Under the pieces are notes generated by a model. That model searched no databases. It worked only from the letters and a program-made list of their open reading frames with translations, and was not told where the DNA came from. This document shows, piece after piece, positions 42,089-52,442 of a stretch of 64,000 nucleotides of DNA. The DNA comes from Wenyingzhuangia aestuarii (GTDB taxonomy: Bacteria; Bacteroidota; Bacteroidia; Flavobacteriales; Flavobacteriaceae). Positions within the stretch are counted from its first letter, which is position 1; each line of letters opens with the position of its first letter. The position numbers and the translations under genes are program-made. The stretch spans positions 1 to 64,000 of the forward strand of contig NZ_JAATJG010000005.1 of NCBI RefSeq assembly GCF_011927765.1. The letters run 5' to 3'.

Positions 42089-45000
42089 ATGAAAAATATT
42101 CTATTTACGCTAACCATGTTGTTCTCTATTATTTCTTATAGCCAAGAAACTATAGAGATCACTTCTATAGTTCCTACTGGAATTACAGTTTGCGATACTT
42201 CTGAAAACTTTCAAGTAAGTATTACCAACAATTCTACAAACACAATTACCACCCCAAACATTGTAGTAAAACTACCAACAGGTATAGAATACATTTCTTC
42301 TTCTATACAAGAAGAAAGTAATTTTAGTGTACAAGAAAGTAACATTACAGACAATACAAATCTTGTATTTACGTGTAACAATATTCCTGCTGATGCTGTG
42401 GTAAACTTTACCATTCAAACCAAAGCTATTGTAAATGCAATTGCCTACCAGCAACAAGGAAACATTTTTAGAAACCAAATAAGCCTTAACTACAACCAAA
42501 CAGAAAGCATTAAAAAAACGTCTAATGCCTACAATGTATACTATGGTGCTTTAAATATTATTAAGGTAAGTCCTACAGCAAAAACAGTAACTACTGGCGA
42601 TTCTTTTTCTAGAGAAATTACCATTGTAAATGCAGGTAACGGAAGATTAAATAGTTTTCAATTAGCAACTACCCAAAACAAAGCCGGATTAATTTTATCA
42701 GAAACAAACCTTGGAACCTTAAACACAACAAAAGACACTTTAACCTTAAGTACCTCTGATTTTGAAACTATTGGAAATAATGATGGTTATTTTGATACCA
42801 ATGAAAAAATTATAGTTACTCAAACTTTTAACGCAGAGGGATGTACTGCTTACACAGTTACAAGTACTATGAATACAGCTTGGGGATGTAATAACAACAT
42901 TAGATCTGCCACCAATAGCTATGCAAATACAACCATACAACTTACAAAGCCTAACTTAAACATTAGTGCTAAAAGCAGCCTATCTAGCTTGTTTGCACAA
43001 GAAGCTAGTCCGCAAGAAATTACTTTAGCCAACACTGGTAAAGGATACGCAAACAATGTTACTGTAGATATTTTTAAATCTACAGGAGGAGCTTACAATC
43101 AAAACATATTTTCTAGAATAGACCCATCTAGTTTTACCTACCAAATAGGAATGGACGGAATACCTACCTCATTAAGTCCGTCTCAGGTATTTGAAACCAA
43201 AAAGGATGGGTCCTTTTCTCGTTTAGGAAACAACCCTATAGGTAGAGTTATTATTACCTTACCAGAACCTATTGCTCCTAACCAAACAATCATTATTAAA
43301 TGGAACAACTACCATGCTACTATTAGTGCCTGTGATAATGATAAATTAATGGGATGGAAATACACCGTAAACTATCAAGATACATGTAACACAAGCAACT
43401 ACACCAAAACATTAACGGGTGAAGGAAAAACAAATCTAAACATGTCTGTATTTACAGAAACTCCTACAGATATTCAAGATCAACAAACATTACCCTTTGT
43501 TTACACAATTTCTAGTCACGATAACAACTTACCTATTGGAGAAAATGCACAATACAAAGTTATTATAACCTTACCTAAAGGATTAGACTGGGCTGGTGGA
43601 GAAAATGATTTTACATGGACAAGCAGTCCTAATAACTGGGTGCCAAACTCTGTGAATTTTGATGCTACAACCAGACAATTAACAGGTACTTTTTTAGTTC
43701 CAGAACCTTTTAACATTCAAAAATCTGAAATCTTAGTCAACTTAACAGGAAACTGTAACGAAAGTGAAACTACAGGAACAAAAGAAATTAAGTTAGACAT
43801 TAAATACACCACCAACACCAATTGTAACGATTGTTTAATTGACATGGTTTGTGACCAAACAACCACCACCAAATTACACTGTCCAGACAACAACTGCGAA
43901 GGATTCAACTTTAAAAGTTTTACCGCAAAAAGAATCAACTACGGACAACCAGACAACGACACCAACGGATTGGCAGATGCAAACGGAAACATTGATTTAA
44001 CTAAAATTAAAACCAATAGAGTAATGGTGGGTGACACCTTACAAACTACATACAATGTATTGGTTAAAACAGGTGCTAAAAACGATAAATTCAACAACTT
44101 TTATGTAGAAGCAGATATTGACTTTGGTAAAAACTTAACGTTTTTAAACGGTACCATCACTATTTTTGACACTGCAACAAACACAAATTACACCTGTACT
44201 AGTTTTGATACTAAAATTGTAGAAGGGGCTAATAGTAGTAGAAAGTTTAGATATTCTTTTGATCCAAACAATGCATGTACAGAATTGCCAAACACACCAG
44301 GCTACGGAGATAATTTTTTCTTTACCGATGGAGATACAATAGAATTTAACGTAAACTATAAAGTAACAGGAAACATTCAAGGAAATGTAAAAGAAGTAAC
44401 CATTAACAATGATTTGTTTACAAGTTCTTTAAACAACCCTTGGGATCAAGATGCTGCTGCTTTAAGTACAGACAAATGGGCTTGTGATGATTACGATGGA
44501 CGTTTTACCTTAATTGGGTACTTTTTTAACAGCGGTACTCCTAAAGATTATTCGGTAACATCTTGTTCAAGAGTGGTTAGTCAAAATTATTATTTTAGTG
44601 TAGGAGACTGTTGTGACAACTATGGTGGTGGAAACTTATTTCCTTATGAATACAGAAACTGGGCTCATATAAAAGAAGCTAGTGTTCAAATTCCTAACAA
44701 CTATGCTGTTTTAAACATGTACTTAAAACAATACAGAACTAAAAACACCAATACAACAGTTACACAAACTATCAAAAACATTACTCCATATCACAACAGT
44801 GGTGGCTTTATGAAATTTAACTTAGAGCAATACCACAAAAATGCTGAAGGAACTTTAGAATATAGTGATGATGGTTTTAGTGGTACTATTTTTATAGAAT
44901 TAGCACCCAATTGTGAAGTACCAACTAAAACAAAAGAAGACATTAACTGGGAATTTAAATTTGCAAAAACAGCAAATATTGGTAACGGAGAAACAGAATG

Positions 45001-48000
45001 GTTAACAGACACACCAGATACCATAGAATTCAACCCTGCTGTATTAGAAGTTACTTCTGACACACCTATTGTAGACGGTTTGGGAAAAACAGTAAGTTGG
45101 AATGTAAATGTTAAAAACAATGCAACCAATGCAGATGCTTATAACTCTTGGATTCACTTTAAAACTCCATCAGAAACTATTGAATTTGTAAGTATTACAG
45201 ACGATGCTACCGGAGAAGTTTTAGAAATGACCAGTGATTATTTTGAATTAGGAACCATTGCTAAAAACAGTCAAAAATCATACACCGTAGTAGGTAAATA
45301 TGCTGCTTGTACTCCAGATTATATGATTGCTTATAGCGGATACGAATGTTCTGGATATCCAGAAAGCTTTACCAACTTTAAATGTAACTATTCTACTTTA
45401 GGTTTGCGTGTAGAACCTAAAAATGCAGAGCCACAAGTAACCATTACAGGTACCACTATTGGAAACGAATGTAGTAGTGTGGTAGAAATTACAGTAGAGG
45501 TAGCAAGTGTTCGTTTTGCTCATTTAGATGAAATAGAAATAGACATTAAAGCAAACGATAACTCTATTACCTTTTTAGAAAACTCAGGAGAACTTAAATA
45601 TCCTTTAACAGGAGAATTCACAAGTGTTTCAAATCCGGAAAACAACAACGGAATTAATACCTATAAAATCAACAACATCAGTACCGAATTAAAAGGATAT
45701 GGATTGCCTGGTGTTTTAGAATTAGAAAAAAACAGATTTCAATTAAAGTTCAAAATGAACCTAGAAAACAACTTTACATCTGGAGATTTTGCAACAATCA
45801 GTATCAAAAGTAAAGAAGTTTGTGGAACAGAATTACCAACCATCAACTTAGCTTACGATCCTTCGGTACAGTTTAATCAAAACAAATTAGCAGGTTTATC
45901 TGATGATATTTCTAACAGCTGGGGAATTTCTTGGGGTGATTATGATAACGATGGTTTTGACGATTTATATGTAGCAGAATATGATAAAAACAAAGGTAGT
46001 TACTTATACCACAACAATAGAGATGGTAGTTTTACCAAAGTAACCAACTCTCCTATTACCAACGGAAAAGGTAGTTCTATTGCAGGAACTTGGGGAGATT
46101 ATAACAACGATGGATTGTTAGATTTATTTGTAGCCAACAATGTAGGTGCAGTAAATGCATTGTACAAAAACAACGGTGGAGGTAACTTTACCAAAGTAAC
46201 AACCGGAGCTATTGCCAACTACGGAGGATACTGCCATGGTGCTAGCTGGGTAGATTATAACAACGATGGTTATTTAGATTTATTTGTTACAGATTATATG
46301 CCTACTAAGTTTAATGTTTTGTACAAAAACAATGGAGATGAAACCTTTACAGAAGTAAAAAACACTTCTTTAGTACAAGAAGCTAAAAATTCTATTGGAG
46401 CTACTTGGGCAGATTATGACGGTGATGGTGATATGGATGTTTTTATTCCTGCAACCAACGGACAAAGCAATTCTTTATTTAGAAATAACGGAGGGGATGT
46501 TTTTGAAAAAATGACCAATATTGGAATTACTGCAGACAACGCAAATTCTGTAGGATGTAGCTGGGGAGATTTTGACAACGACTTGGATTTAGATCTTTTT
46601 GTAACCAATACTAGCGGACAAGATAATTTCTTATATCAAAACAACGGAGATGGTACTTTTACACAAATTACCAACACCTTAGTAACTTCGGATGGTGGTC
46701 ACTCTAGCAGTAGTAATTTTATCGATTTTGACAACGATGGGGATTTAGACTTATATGTGTGTAACGATCAAGACGATGAAAATACATTGTACATAAATGA
46801 CGGTACTGGTGTTTATACCAAACCAGAAAATCCATTATCTAGTAATTTAGGAAACTCGTACTCACAAGCTTGGAGTGATTTTGACAACGATGGGGATTTA
46901 GATCTTTTTGTAGGAAACCATTCTAACGAAAAAAATGTATTCTTTGAAAACAGTAGAGCAAATTGTAACAGTTGGTTATGTATCAACTTAAAAGGAAACA
47001 ACTCTAACAAAAGTGCTATTGGTACAAGAATTAAAGTATTAGCAAACATATATGGTCAAGACGTATGGCAATTAACAGAAGTATCTGCCCAAACAGGTGG
47101 TGGTGCTGGTAGCCAAAACTCTTTAAAAAAGATTATTGGGTTAGGAGATGCTACTGTTATTAAAAAAATAGTTGTAGAGTGGTCTTCTGGATATGTACAA
47201 GAAATTTTAAACTACGGAACCAATACTTGTTTAGATGTAGAAGAAGAAGAAGGTATTTTAGTATGTGGTACTTCTTACAACGATGAAAACTTAAACTGTA
47301 TACAAGATGAAGGTGAAAAAGGAATTCCTGGAGTGGTTATTACAGCAATGCCTGGAAACAGAAAAGTAACTACCGATGAGTATGGAAACTACCAATTATT
47401 TTTAAACCCAGGTAGCTATACCATTACACAACAAACACCAGAAAACTGGAATTCAACCTGTGGTTTTGATGATGAAAACGGTTACGAAGTAACAATATCT
47501 CAAGGAAAATCTTACTGTGGTAACAATTTTGGTAACACTACACAATGTGTAGATCCTAACTTATTTTTAACCTTAGGAACAACTGCTTTAAGAAAAGGAT
47601 TTACAAACGACTATACTGTAGTCTATGGAAATACGGGTGCTTTTGATGGAGAAAATGTTTCTTTAAGCATGGAGTTCCCAGAAGATATTATTCCTGTAAG
47701 CGCATCTATTCCTTGGGATGAAATTGTAGAAACTGCAGAAGGTTATGAATACATTTGGAAATTAGGAAATGTAAAATCTATGACCAATCATAACATTACC
47801 ATTGTAGATTCTATTAGTGTAGCTTCTAATGTTAGTACAGAATTAACAGTAAGAGCAAACATTTACAACGAACAAAAATCTGATTGTGATACAGAAGATA
47901 ATACCGTAATTGATGTCAACCCAATTGTAGGTGCTATAGATCCTAATGATATTTTAGTATTCCCTTCTGGAGATGGACCTCAAGGATACATAAACCCAGA

Positions 48001-48634
48001 TCAAGTATTAAAATATAAAATTAGATTTGAAAACGTAGGTACATGGTATGCACAAAATATTTATGTAGATAATAAAGTTCCTTTAAATTTAGACATTAGT
48101 ACCATTCACGACATTGTGTGTAGTCACCCATACGAATTGGTAAGAGAACAAAACATATTGTACTTTAAATTTAAAAATATCTACTTACCAGAAAGTTCTA
48201 AGGACGAAATTAACAGTCACGGATTTATAGAATACAAAATATATCCTAAAGAGGAAATAACTCCTGGAGAAATGATAGAAAACAGTGCAAACATTGTTTT
48301 TGATTACGAAGAACCATTGGCAACCAATGTAGTTTTAAATACCATAAAACACAATGCAAATTCAAGCCACAATTCAGTGTCTATCTATCCAAACCCTGTA
48401 AGTACCACTACGACTATTAATTTAATTGTAAAAGATTATAAGTACCTAGGAAACAGTAAGGCTGAAAAAGTAATACTATTTGATGTAAACGGTAAAGCCA
48501 TTCAGAACCTAAACTATAGATTAGAAAACAATAGTATAATTCTAGATTTAAGTGGGTTTGCATCGGGTATTTACATTGTGAAAGTGTTTGATAATCTTCA
48601 CAATCAATACGTAGGAAAAGTAATGAAAAAATAA
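42089..48634 (+). CDS. Giant T9SS-secreted adhesin-like protein (VCBS/FG-GAP repeats, ASPIC/UnbV)
   Basis: This 2181-residue protein has a signal peptide (1-19). Residues about 20-1265 are beta-rich, with DUF11-like conserved repeats and many Cys. Residues about 1270-1630 hold seven VCBS/FG-GAP units with Ca-binding loops such as DYDNDGFDDL and DFDNDGDLDL. An ASPIC/UnbV domain (about 1635-1705), an SdrD_B-like domain (about 1725-1820, CGTSYNDENLNCIQD), DUF11-like repeats and a T9SS sorting domain (about 2095-2181, IYPNPVS to the basic end) follow. It is exported to the surface by T9SS. It sits next to exopolysaccharide genes with the same palindrome upstream, so it may be a matrix or adhesion protein; that role is inferred. 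Confidence 0.88.
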   Translation: MKNILFTLTMLFSIISYSQETIEITSIVPTGITVCDTSENFQVSITNNSTNTITTPNIVVKLPTGIEYISSSIQEESNFSVQESNITDNTNLVFTCNNIPADAVVNFTIQTKAIVNAIAYQQQGNIFRNQISLNYNQTESIKKTSNAYNVYYGALNIIKVSPTAKTVTTGDSFSREITIVNAGNGRLNSFQLATTQNKAGLILSETNLGTLNTTKDTLTLSTSDFETIGNNDGYFDTNEKIIVTQTFNAEGCTAYTVTSTMNTAWGCNNNIRSATNSYANTTIQLTKPNLNISAKSSLSSLFAQEASPQEITLANTGKGYANNVTVDIFKSTGGAYNQNIFSRIDPSSFTYQIGMDGIPTSLSPSQVFETKKDGSFSRLGNNPIGRVIITLPEPIAPNQTIIIKWNNYHATISACDNDKLMGWKYTVNYQDTCNTSNYTKTLTGEGKTNLNMSVFTETPTDIQDQQTLPFVYTISSHDNNLPIGENAQYKVIITLPKGLDWAGGENDFTWTSSPNNWVPNSVNFDATTRQLTGTFLVPEPFNIQKSEILVNLTGNCNESETTGTKEIKLDIKYTTNTNCNDCLIDMVCDQTTTTKLHCPDNNCEGFNFKSFTAKRINYGQPDNDTNGLADANGNIDLTKIKTNRVMVGDTLQTTYNVLVKTGAKNDKFNNFYVEADIDFGKNLTFLNGTITIFDTATNTNYTCTSFDTKIVEGANSSRKFRYSFDPNNACTELPNTPGYGDNFFFTDGDTIEFNVNYKVTGNIQGNVKEVTINNDLFTSSLNNPWDQDAAALSTDKWACDDYDGRFTLIGYFFNSGTPKDYSVTSCSRVVSQNYYFSVGDCCDNYGGGNLFPYEYRNWAHIKEASVQIPNNYAVLNMYLKQYRTKNTNTTVTQTIKNITPYHNSGGFMKFNLEQYHKNAEGTLEYSDDGFSGTIFIELAPNCEVPTKTKEDINWEFKFAKTANIGNGETEWLTDTPDTIEFNPAVLEVTSDTPIVDGLGKTVSWNVNVKNNATNADAYNSWIHFKTPSETIEFVSITDDATGEVLEMTSDYFELGTIAKNSQKSYTVVGKYAACTPDYMIAYSGYECSGYPESFTNFKCNYSTLGLRVEPKNAEPQVTITGTTIGNECSSVVEITVEVASVRFAHLDEIEIDIKANDNSITFLENSGELKYPLTGEFTSVSNPENNNGINTYKINNISTELKGYGLPGVLELEKNRFQLKFKMNLENNFTSGDFATISIKSKEVCGTELPTINLAYDPSVQFNQNKLAGLSDDISNSWGISWGDYDNDGFDDLYVAEYDKNKGSYLYHNNRDGSFTKVTNSPITNGKGSSIAGTWGDYNNDGLLDLFVANNVGAVNALYKNNGGGNFTKVTTGAIANYGGYCHGASWVDYNNDGYLDLFVTDYMPTKFNVLYKNNGDETFTEVKNTSLVQEAKNSIGATWADYDGDGDMDVFIPATNGQSNSLFRNNGGDVFEKMTNIGITADNANSVGCSWGDFDNDLDLDLFVTNTSGQDNFLYQNNGDGTFTQITNTLVTSDGGHSSSSNFIDFDNDGDLDLYVCNDQDDENTLYINDGTGVYTKPENPLSSNLGNSYSQAWSDFDNDGDLDLFVGNHSNEKNVFFENSRANCNSWLCINLKGNNSNKSAIGTRIKVLANIYGQDVWQLTEVSAQTGGGAGSQNSLKKIIGLGDATVIKKIVVEWSSGYVQEILNYGTNTCLDVEEEEGILVCGTSYNDENLNCIQDEGEKGIPGVVITAMPGNRKVTTDEYGNYQLFLNPGSYTITQQTPENWNSTCGFDDENGYEVTISQGKSYCGNNFGNTTQCVDPNLFLTLGTTALRKGFTNDYTVVYGNTGAFDGENVSLSMEFPEDIIPVSASIPWDEIVETAEGYEYIWKLGNVKSMTNHNITIVDSISVASNVSTELTVRANIYNEQKSDCDTEDNTVIDVNPIVGAIDPNDILVFPSGDGPQGYINPDQVLKYKIRFENVGTWYAQNIYVDNKVPLNLDISTIHDIVCSHPYELVREQNILYFKFKNIYLPESSKDEINSHGFIEYKIYPKEEITPGEMIENSANIVFDYEEPLATNVVLNTIKHNANSSHNSVSIYPNPVSTTTTINLIVKDYKYLGNSKAEKVILFDVNGKAIQNLNYRLENNSIILDLSGFASGIYIVKVFDNLHNQYVGKVMKK

Positions 48635-48641
48635 TTAAAAA

Positions 48642-48675
48642 AAATAAAAGAGCCTTAGGGCTCTTTTATTTTTCC
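48642..48675 (+). terminator. Terminator after the giant protein gene
   Basis: Arms AAATAAAAGAGCC (48642-48654) and GGCTCTTTTATTT (48659-48671) enclose a 4-base loop and are followed by T residues. Confidence 0.9.
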
Positions 48676-48729
48676 CTTAGCTTTAAGTTTCCACTAATAA
48701 TTACGACTTTTAAAGCATAGGGCATCCAT

Positions 48730-49884
48730 ATGAACAAAACACTCCTTTTAACAATCATTGTTGTTAGTCAATTTTTTGGTACTTCTTTGTGGTTTAGTAG
48801 CAATGCAGTTTTAAACGAAATTGCGACAGCGCATCATTTAGAAAACACCAACCTACTAACCTCTTTAACCATAGCTACGCAATTAGGCTTTATTTTAGGA
48901 AGCTTGTGTTATGCTATTTTTAATTTGGCCGATAGGTTCAAAGCTAATAGAGTCTTTAGCATTAGTATCTTCTTAGGTGCTATTGCCAACGCAAGTATCT
49001 TAGTTCCGAATTTAAGTTTTGAACAACTCTTCACCTTCCGTTTTTTAACAGGAGTATTTTTAGCAGGGGTTTATCCTGTGGGAATGAAAATTGCCGCATA
49101 TTTTTTTCCTAAAACAATTAGCAATGCCTTAGGTGTTTTGGTAGGTGCTTTGGTCTTAGGAACCGCTTTTCCACACTTTATTGCCAGCTTTAAAATTAAG
49201 ATCAACTGGACTTTTGTAATACTAACCAGTTCTTTACTCGCTACCTTAGGAGGTATTATTATGTTATTTTTAAACACTCCTGCCAAAAAGGAAATGCAAA
49301 AAATAAACTTTTCAATCATCCCTCAATTATTTCAAAAGAAAGAATTTAGAAAAGCTTCTTTTGGATACTTTGGTCACATGTGGGAACTTTATACTTTTTG
49401 GGCTTTTACTCCCTTAATTCTTGCACATTACAAATCCATAAACAACGTAAACTACAATATAGCTTTATGGAGTTTTATAGTCATTAGTATAGGTAGTTTG
49501 GGCTGTGTGCTAGCAGGAAAACTAGCTAAGACAAAAACAGATGTAAAAGTTGCCAAATGGGCCATGACCATTTCTGCAATTTGCTGTATACTAAGCCCTG
49601 TGGCAATCAATTTACCTCCATATGTGTTTTTCCCTTTTATAATCATTTGGGGGGTTACGGTAGTGGCAGACTCTCCCCTATTGTCAACATTAATTAACGC
49701 TGCTAGTTTAAAAAACTACAACGGTACAGCCTTAACCATTTCAACAAGTATCGGTTTTATGCTTACCATTGTTAGTATATACGCTCTTAAAGAATTATTA
49801 AATTATACTTCTATAGCTACAGCTTTGCCTTTATTAGCTATAGGTCCCATGATTGGAATCTACCAATTAAGGTCAAAAAATTAA
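48730..49884 (+). CDS. MFS transporter
   Basis: This 384-residue membrane protein has about 11-12 helices and is of the major facilitator superfamily, close to cyanate/nitrate-like or drug-efflux groups (motif SLWFSSNAVLNEI in the first helix, GVYPVGMKIAAYFFP in the fourth). The substrate is unknown. It is a single gene after the exopolysaccharide locus; its 3' end overlaps the convergent leucine-rich lipoprotein gene by 12 bases. Confidence 0.85.
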   Translation: MNKTLLLTIIVVSQFFGTSLWFSSNAVLNEIATAHHLENTNLLTSLTIATQLGFILGSLCYAIFNLADRFKANRVFSISIFLGAIANASILVPNLSFEQLFTFRFLTGVFLAGVYPVGMKIAAYFFPKTISNALGVLVGALVLGTAFPHFIASFKIKINWTFVILTSSLLATLGGIIMLFLNTPAKKEMQKINFSIIPQLFQKKEFRKASFGYFGHMWELYTFWAFTPLILAHYKSINNVNYNIALWSFIVISIGSLGCVLAGKLAKTKTDVKVAKWAMTISAICCILSPVAINLPPYVFFPFIIIWGVTVVADSPLLSTLINAASLKNYNGTALTISTSIGFMLTIVSIYALKELLNYTSIATALPLLAIGPMIGIYQLRSKN

Positions 49885-50790
49885 AAGGAAATTATTCTTA
49901 AAAATCAATTTCCACTTTTTAAGATCTTCAGAGGATAGTGCATTAGCATTCATAACCAATCCTTTGATAGATGTTGTTTTAGGACCAAAGGTATGGGGAA
50001 TGGTCTGTATATAACAATGGTCTATATGTAATAAAATCAGTTTAGGAATGTTTTGTAAATTCTCTGGGAGCTCTTCAAACTGATTAAAAGATAAATGCAA
50101 AACTCTTAAAGATTTTAGTCCTTTTAGATTATTTGGAAGCTCTTTTAGTTGATTGTGTTCTAGGTACAAATGAACCAATTGAGACAGTTTGCTCAAACTA
50201 GTATTTAATACTGTAATTCCATTATTTCGCAACCATAAAGATTGTAATTCTGGGAGTTCTGCTAAATCATCAAAGAAATTAGTTTCAGACAAATTGTTCT
50301 GAGATAGGTTGATTTCTTTTAAGGTTCTTAACAAACCAATCTCTTTAGGTACTTGGCTAAGTTGATTCTCTTGCAAGCTTAAAAACTCTAATTTTATAGA
50401 GGACAAATCCATAAAAGCTGCCTTTAAATCCAAGTTAGGATTCTTGTGTAAAGACAATTGTTTTAGTGCTTTAAATCGCAACAAACTGCTTGGCAATGTC
50501 TTTAGTTGATTGTTATTTAAAAGTAAAACCTCTAATTGATCGGGATTCGGAATCGTATTTAAAATTGTAGTCAATCTAGCCAGGCTTCCCACATTAGAAA
50601 GGTTTAACATTCTTAATTCTGAAAATTCAGACAAATCAATTTCTTTTTGATAGCTACTTAAATCCAATCGATATACATTTTTAGTAGCTTCTAAATTTGA
50701 GTAAGTGGTACCGTAAAATGTTTTGGATGTTTGACAAGACATCAAAAGCAAAACAACTAAAAAACTAATTAAAAATGGATGTTTTTTCAT
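49873..50790 (-). CDS. Leucine-rich repeat lipoprotein
   Basis: This 305-residue protein has a lipoprotein signal ending LLLMSC (lipidated Cys19). The rest is about nine leucine-rich repeats of the pattern LxxLxLxxNxL (for example LEVLLLNNNQLKTLPSSL and LVHLYLEHNQLKELPNNL), of the bacterial type also seen in Leptospira and Bacteroidota. It is probably on the cell surface or facing the periplasm, and the partner is unknown. It begins directly after the stop of the gene at 50791 (no gap), so the two are co-transcribed and coupled. Confidence 0.85.
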   Translation of the reverse strand: MKKHPFLISFLVVLLLMSCQTSKTFYGTTYSNLEATKNVYRLDLSSYQKEIDLSEFSELRMLNLSNVGSLARLTTILNTIPNPDQLEVLLLNNNQLKTLPSSLLRFKALKQLSLHKNPNLDLKAAFMDLSSIKLEFLSLQENQLSQVPKEIGLLRTLKEINLSQNNLSETNFFDDLAELPELQSLWLRNNGITVLNTSLSKLSQLVHLYLEHNQLKELPNNLKGLKSLRVLHLSFNQFEELPENLQNIPKLILLHIDHCYIQTIPHTFGPKTTSIKGLVMNANALSSEDLKKWKLIFKNNFLLIF

Positions 50791-51729
50791 TTACAGACTA
50801 TTTATAAACGTTTGTACTTCTCCTTGTAAATACACCCCATTATTTTGTGCTACATTCCATGGATATCTAGGATTCAATCCAAAACCATCGTGCAATTTAT
50901 TTTGTATGTAAGCCCCTAACTTATGGCTTTCAACACCTGTATTCAATTGATAAACCATAGAATTCTGTTGAAGTTTATAGCTTAAATAACTATTGGCATA
51001 AAAAGTGTTTTTATGCAAACCGATTGTGTGCCAAACATTTTTTCTACCATCATCTGAATTCATTTGATGATTGGCGATCCTACCATAATCGGGTTGTGGT
51101 GTAAACAATTCTAAAGCAAAACCTACTTGATGTATTTCCTCGCTACTTTTAGCATTGGAGTAGTTTATATACAAGCTTCCGGTGGCTCCAAAATCGGTAG
51201 CATCTCCATAAAACAAACCTCCTATTTTAAAATCGTTTTTAAAACTAAAACCTAAGGAATGATGATTGCTAGCAAAACGCATCATAAACCTACCTATACG
51301 TTGTTCAAATTCATCTAAATAAGCGGGTAAAAATTGTTTTTCAAAACCAAAACCTATCCCATAAAAAGCATTTCTATGCTGATGATCGTACAATATCACA
51401 TTGTTGTACTGACTTAATGAAGAACCTAATAAATTATTATTTTGACCATAACCTAGTAAATAAAACACATCATACCCACCAATAAATCCTTTACTATGAA
51501 GACTGTGTTTTTTAAAAAGATAACCTGTATACACAGAAATACCTCCTTCTAAAGCGATTTTATGGTAATTAGAAATTCCAAATGCAGATATCCCCAACTG
51601 ACAAAATCTATTTTGGTTTCCTAGAGTAATTTTAACATCTAAAGTAACGGCTCCATCATAGTTTAGATTCTGTGTAAATCCTTTGCTAACGATTAGGAAA
51701 AAAATAATTTTTAAGAATTGATGACCCAT
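50791..51729 (-). CDS. Secreted or outer-membrane protein, possibly toxin-23-like
   Basis: This 312-residue protein has a signal peptide (1-19, KGFTQ). The body is beta-rich with many Gly, Tyr and Phe, in the style of an outer-membrane barrel (FGFEKQFLPAYL, FALELFTPQPDYG). The central and C-terminal part reminds me of proteins labelled polymorphic toxin type 23 in Flavobacteria, but I cannot verify a toxin fold and there is no obvious immunity gene. It is followed without a gap by the leucine-rich lipoprotein, which might be a partner. Confidence 0.55.
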   Translation of the reverse strand: MGHQFLKIIFFLIVSKGFTQNLNYDGAVTLDVKITLGNQNRFCQLGISAFGISNYHKIALEGGISVYTGYLFKKHSLHSKGFIGGYDVFYLLGYGQNNNLLGSSLSQYNNVILYDHQHRNAFYGIGFGFEKQFLPAYLDEFEQRIGRFMMRFASNHHSLGFSFKNDFKIGGLFYGDATDFGATGSLYINYSNAKSSEEIHQVGFALELFTPQPDYGRIANHQMNSDDGRKNVWHTIGLHKNTFYANSYLSYKLQQNSMVYQLNTGVESHKLGAYIQNKLHDGFGLNPRYPWNVAQNNGVYLQGEVQTFINSL

Positions 51730-51861
51730 AAATCAATGTTAGAAAAACGAAGTTAAATAGTCTGGATACGTAAAACGTATTTCTGACAATATTTTTTTTA
51801 AAAAAATGGATTTCCTGCACAAAATTTGCTAAGTTATCAGGTGACTAATACACAACCCCAA

Positions 51862-52383
51862 GTGAAACATATTTTTATATATCTATTATTTTGTTCTTAT
51901 AGCTACGGTCAGGAAATGATACCCGACAGTAATAAAGTGATGTATAAACAAATACAACCCATTAATGTACCCTCAAAAAAACAAAAGAATAAGAACCTTA
52001 ATGATTTAGAATACATAAGAAAATCTTTAACAGCCTCACCTCTTATTCAAGGCTATAGATATAAAATAGATCTTAGACAGTTTGATAACTTCCTTCCTAT
52101 TCAGCAATTTAATAATTTTGTTAAAAACCAAAACAAGTCTTTTTTTAATAGCAATCTGTTGCAAAACACAAATACAGATGTAAACATTAAAGGTACTGTT
52201 AGTGTAAACGGAATTACACAGGTAGTAACGCTAAAAGGTAAACTCAATGATTACGATGGAAACTTTACATTACAAGTAAGCTATCGTATTGGAACAAATG
52301 ATTTAGATTATCTATCTAAAGTATTAAATGATCAATATCAGAATGGATTGGCCTTAAAGCTAAAAATAAACTTAGGAAAATAA
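51862..52383 (+). CDS. Small secreted protein of unknown function
   Basis: This protein of about 173 residues starts at GTG 51862, which puts a signal peptide (KHIFIYLLFCSYSYGQ) at the N-terminus. The frame extends to a TTG at 51826, but that adds hydrophilic residues before the signal. The mature part is charged in the first half and beta-rich in the second (residues 105-170). I recognise no family. It is its own unit with a terminator, divergent from the 51729 gene. Confidence 0.6.
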   Translation: MKHIFIYLLFCSYSYGQEMIPDSNKVMYKQIQPINVPSKKQKNKNLNDLEYIRKSLTASPLIQGYRYKIDLRQFDNFLPIQQFNNFVKNQNKSFFNSNLLQNTNTDVNIKGTVSVNGITQVVTLKGKLNDYDGNFTLQVSYRIGTNDLDYLSKVLNDQYQNGLALKLKINLGK

Positions 52384-52416
52384 AAAAACCACCTAATAGC
52401 AAATAGGTGGTTTTCT
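52383..52416 (+). terminator. Terminator after the 51862 gene
   Basis: AAACCACCTA and TAGGTGGTTT with an 8-base loop are followed by TTCTT. It lies between convergent genes. Confidence 0.75.
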
Positions 52417-52442
52417 TGAAATCGGATTTATATTTTTTTCTT

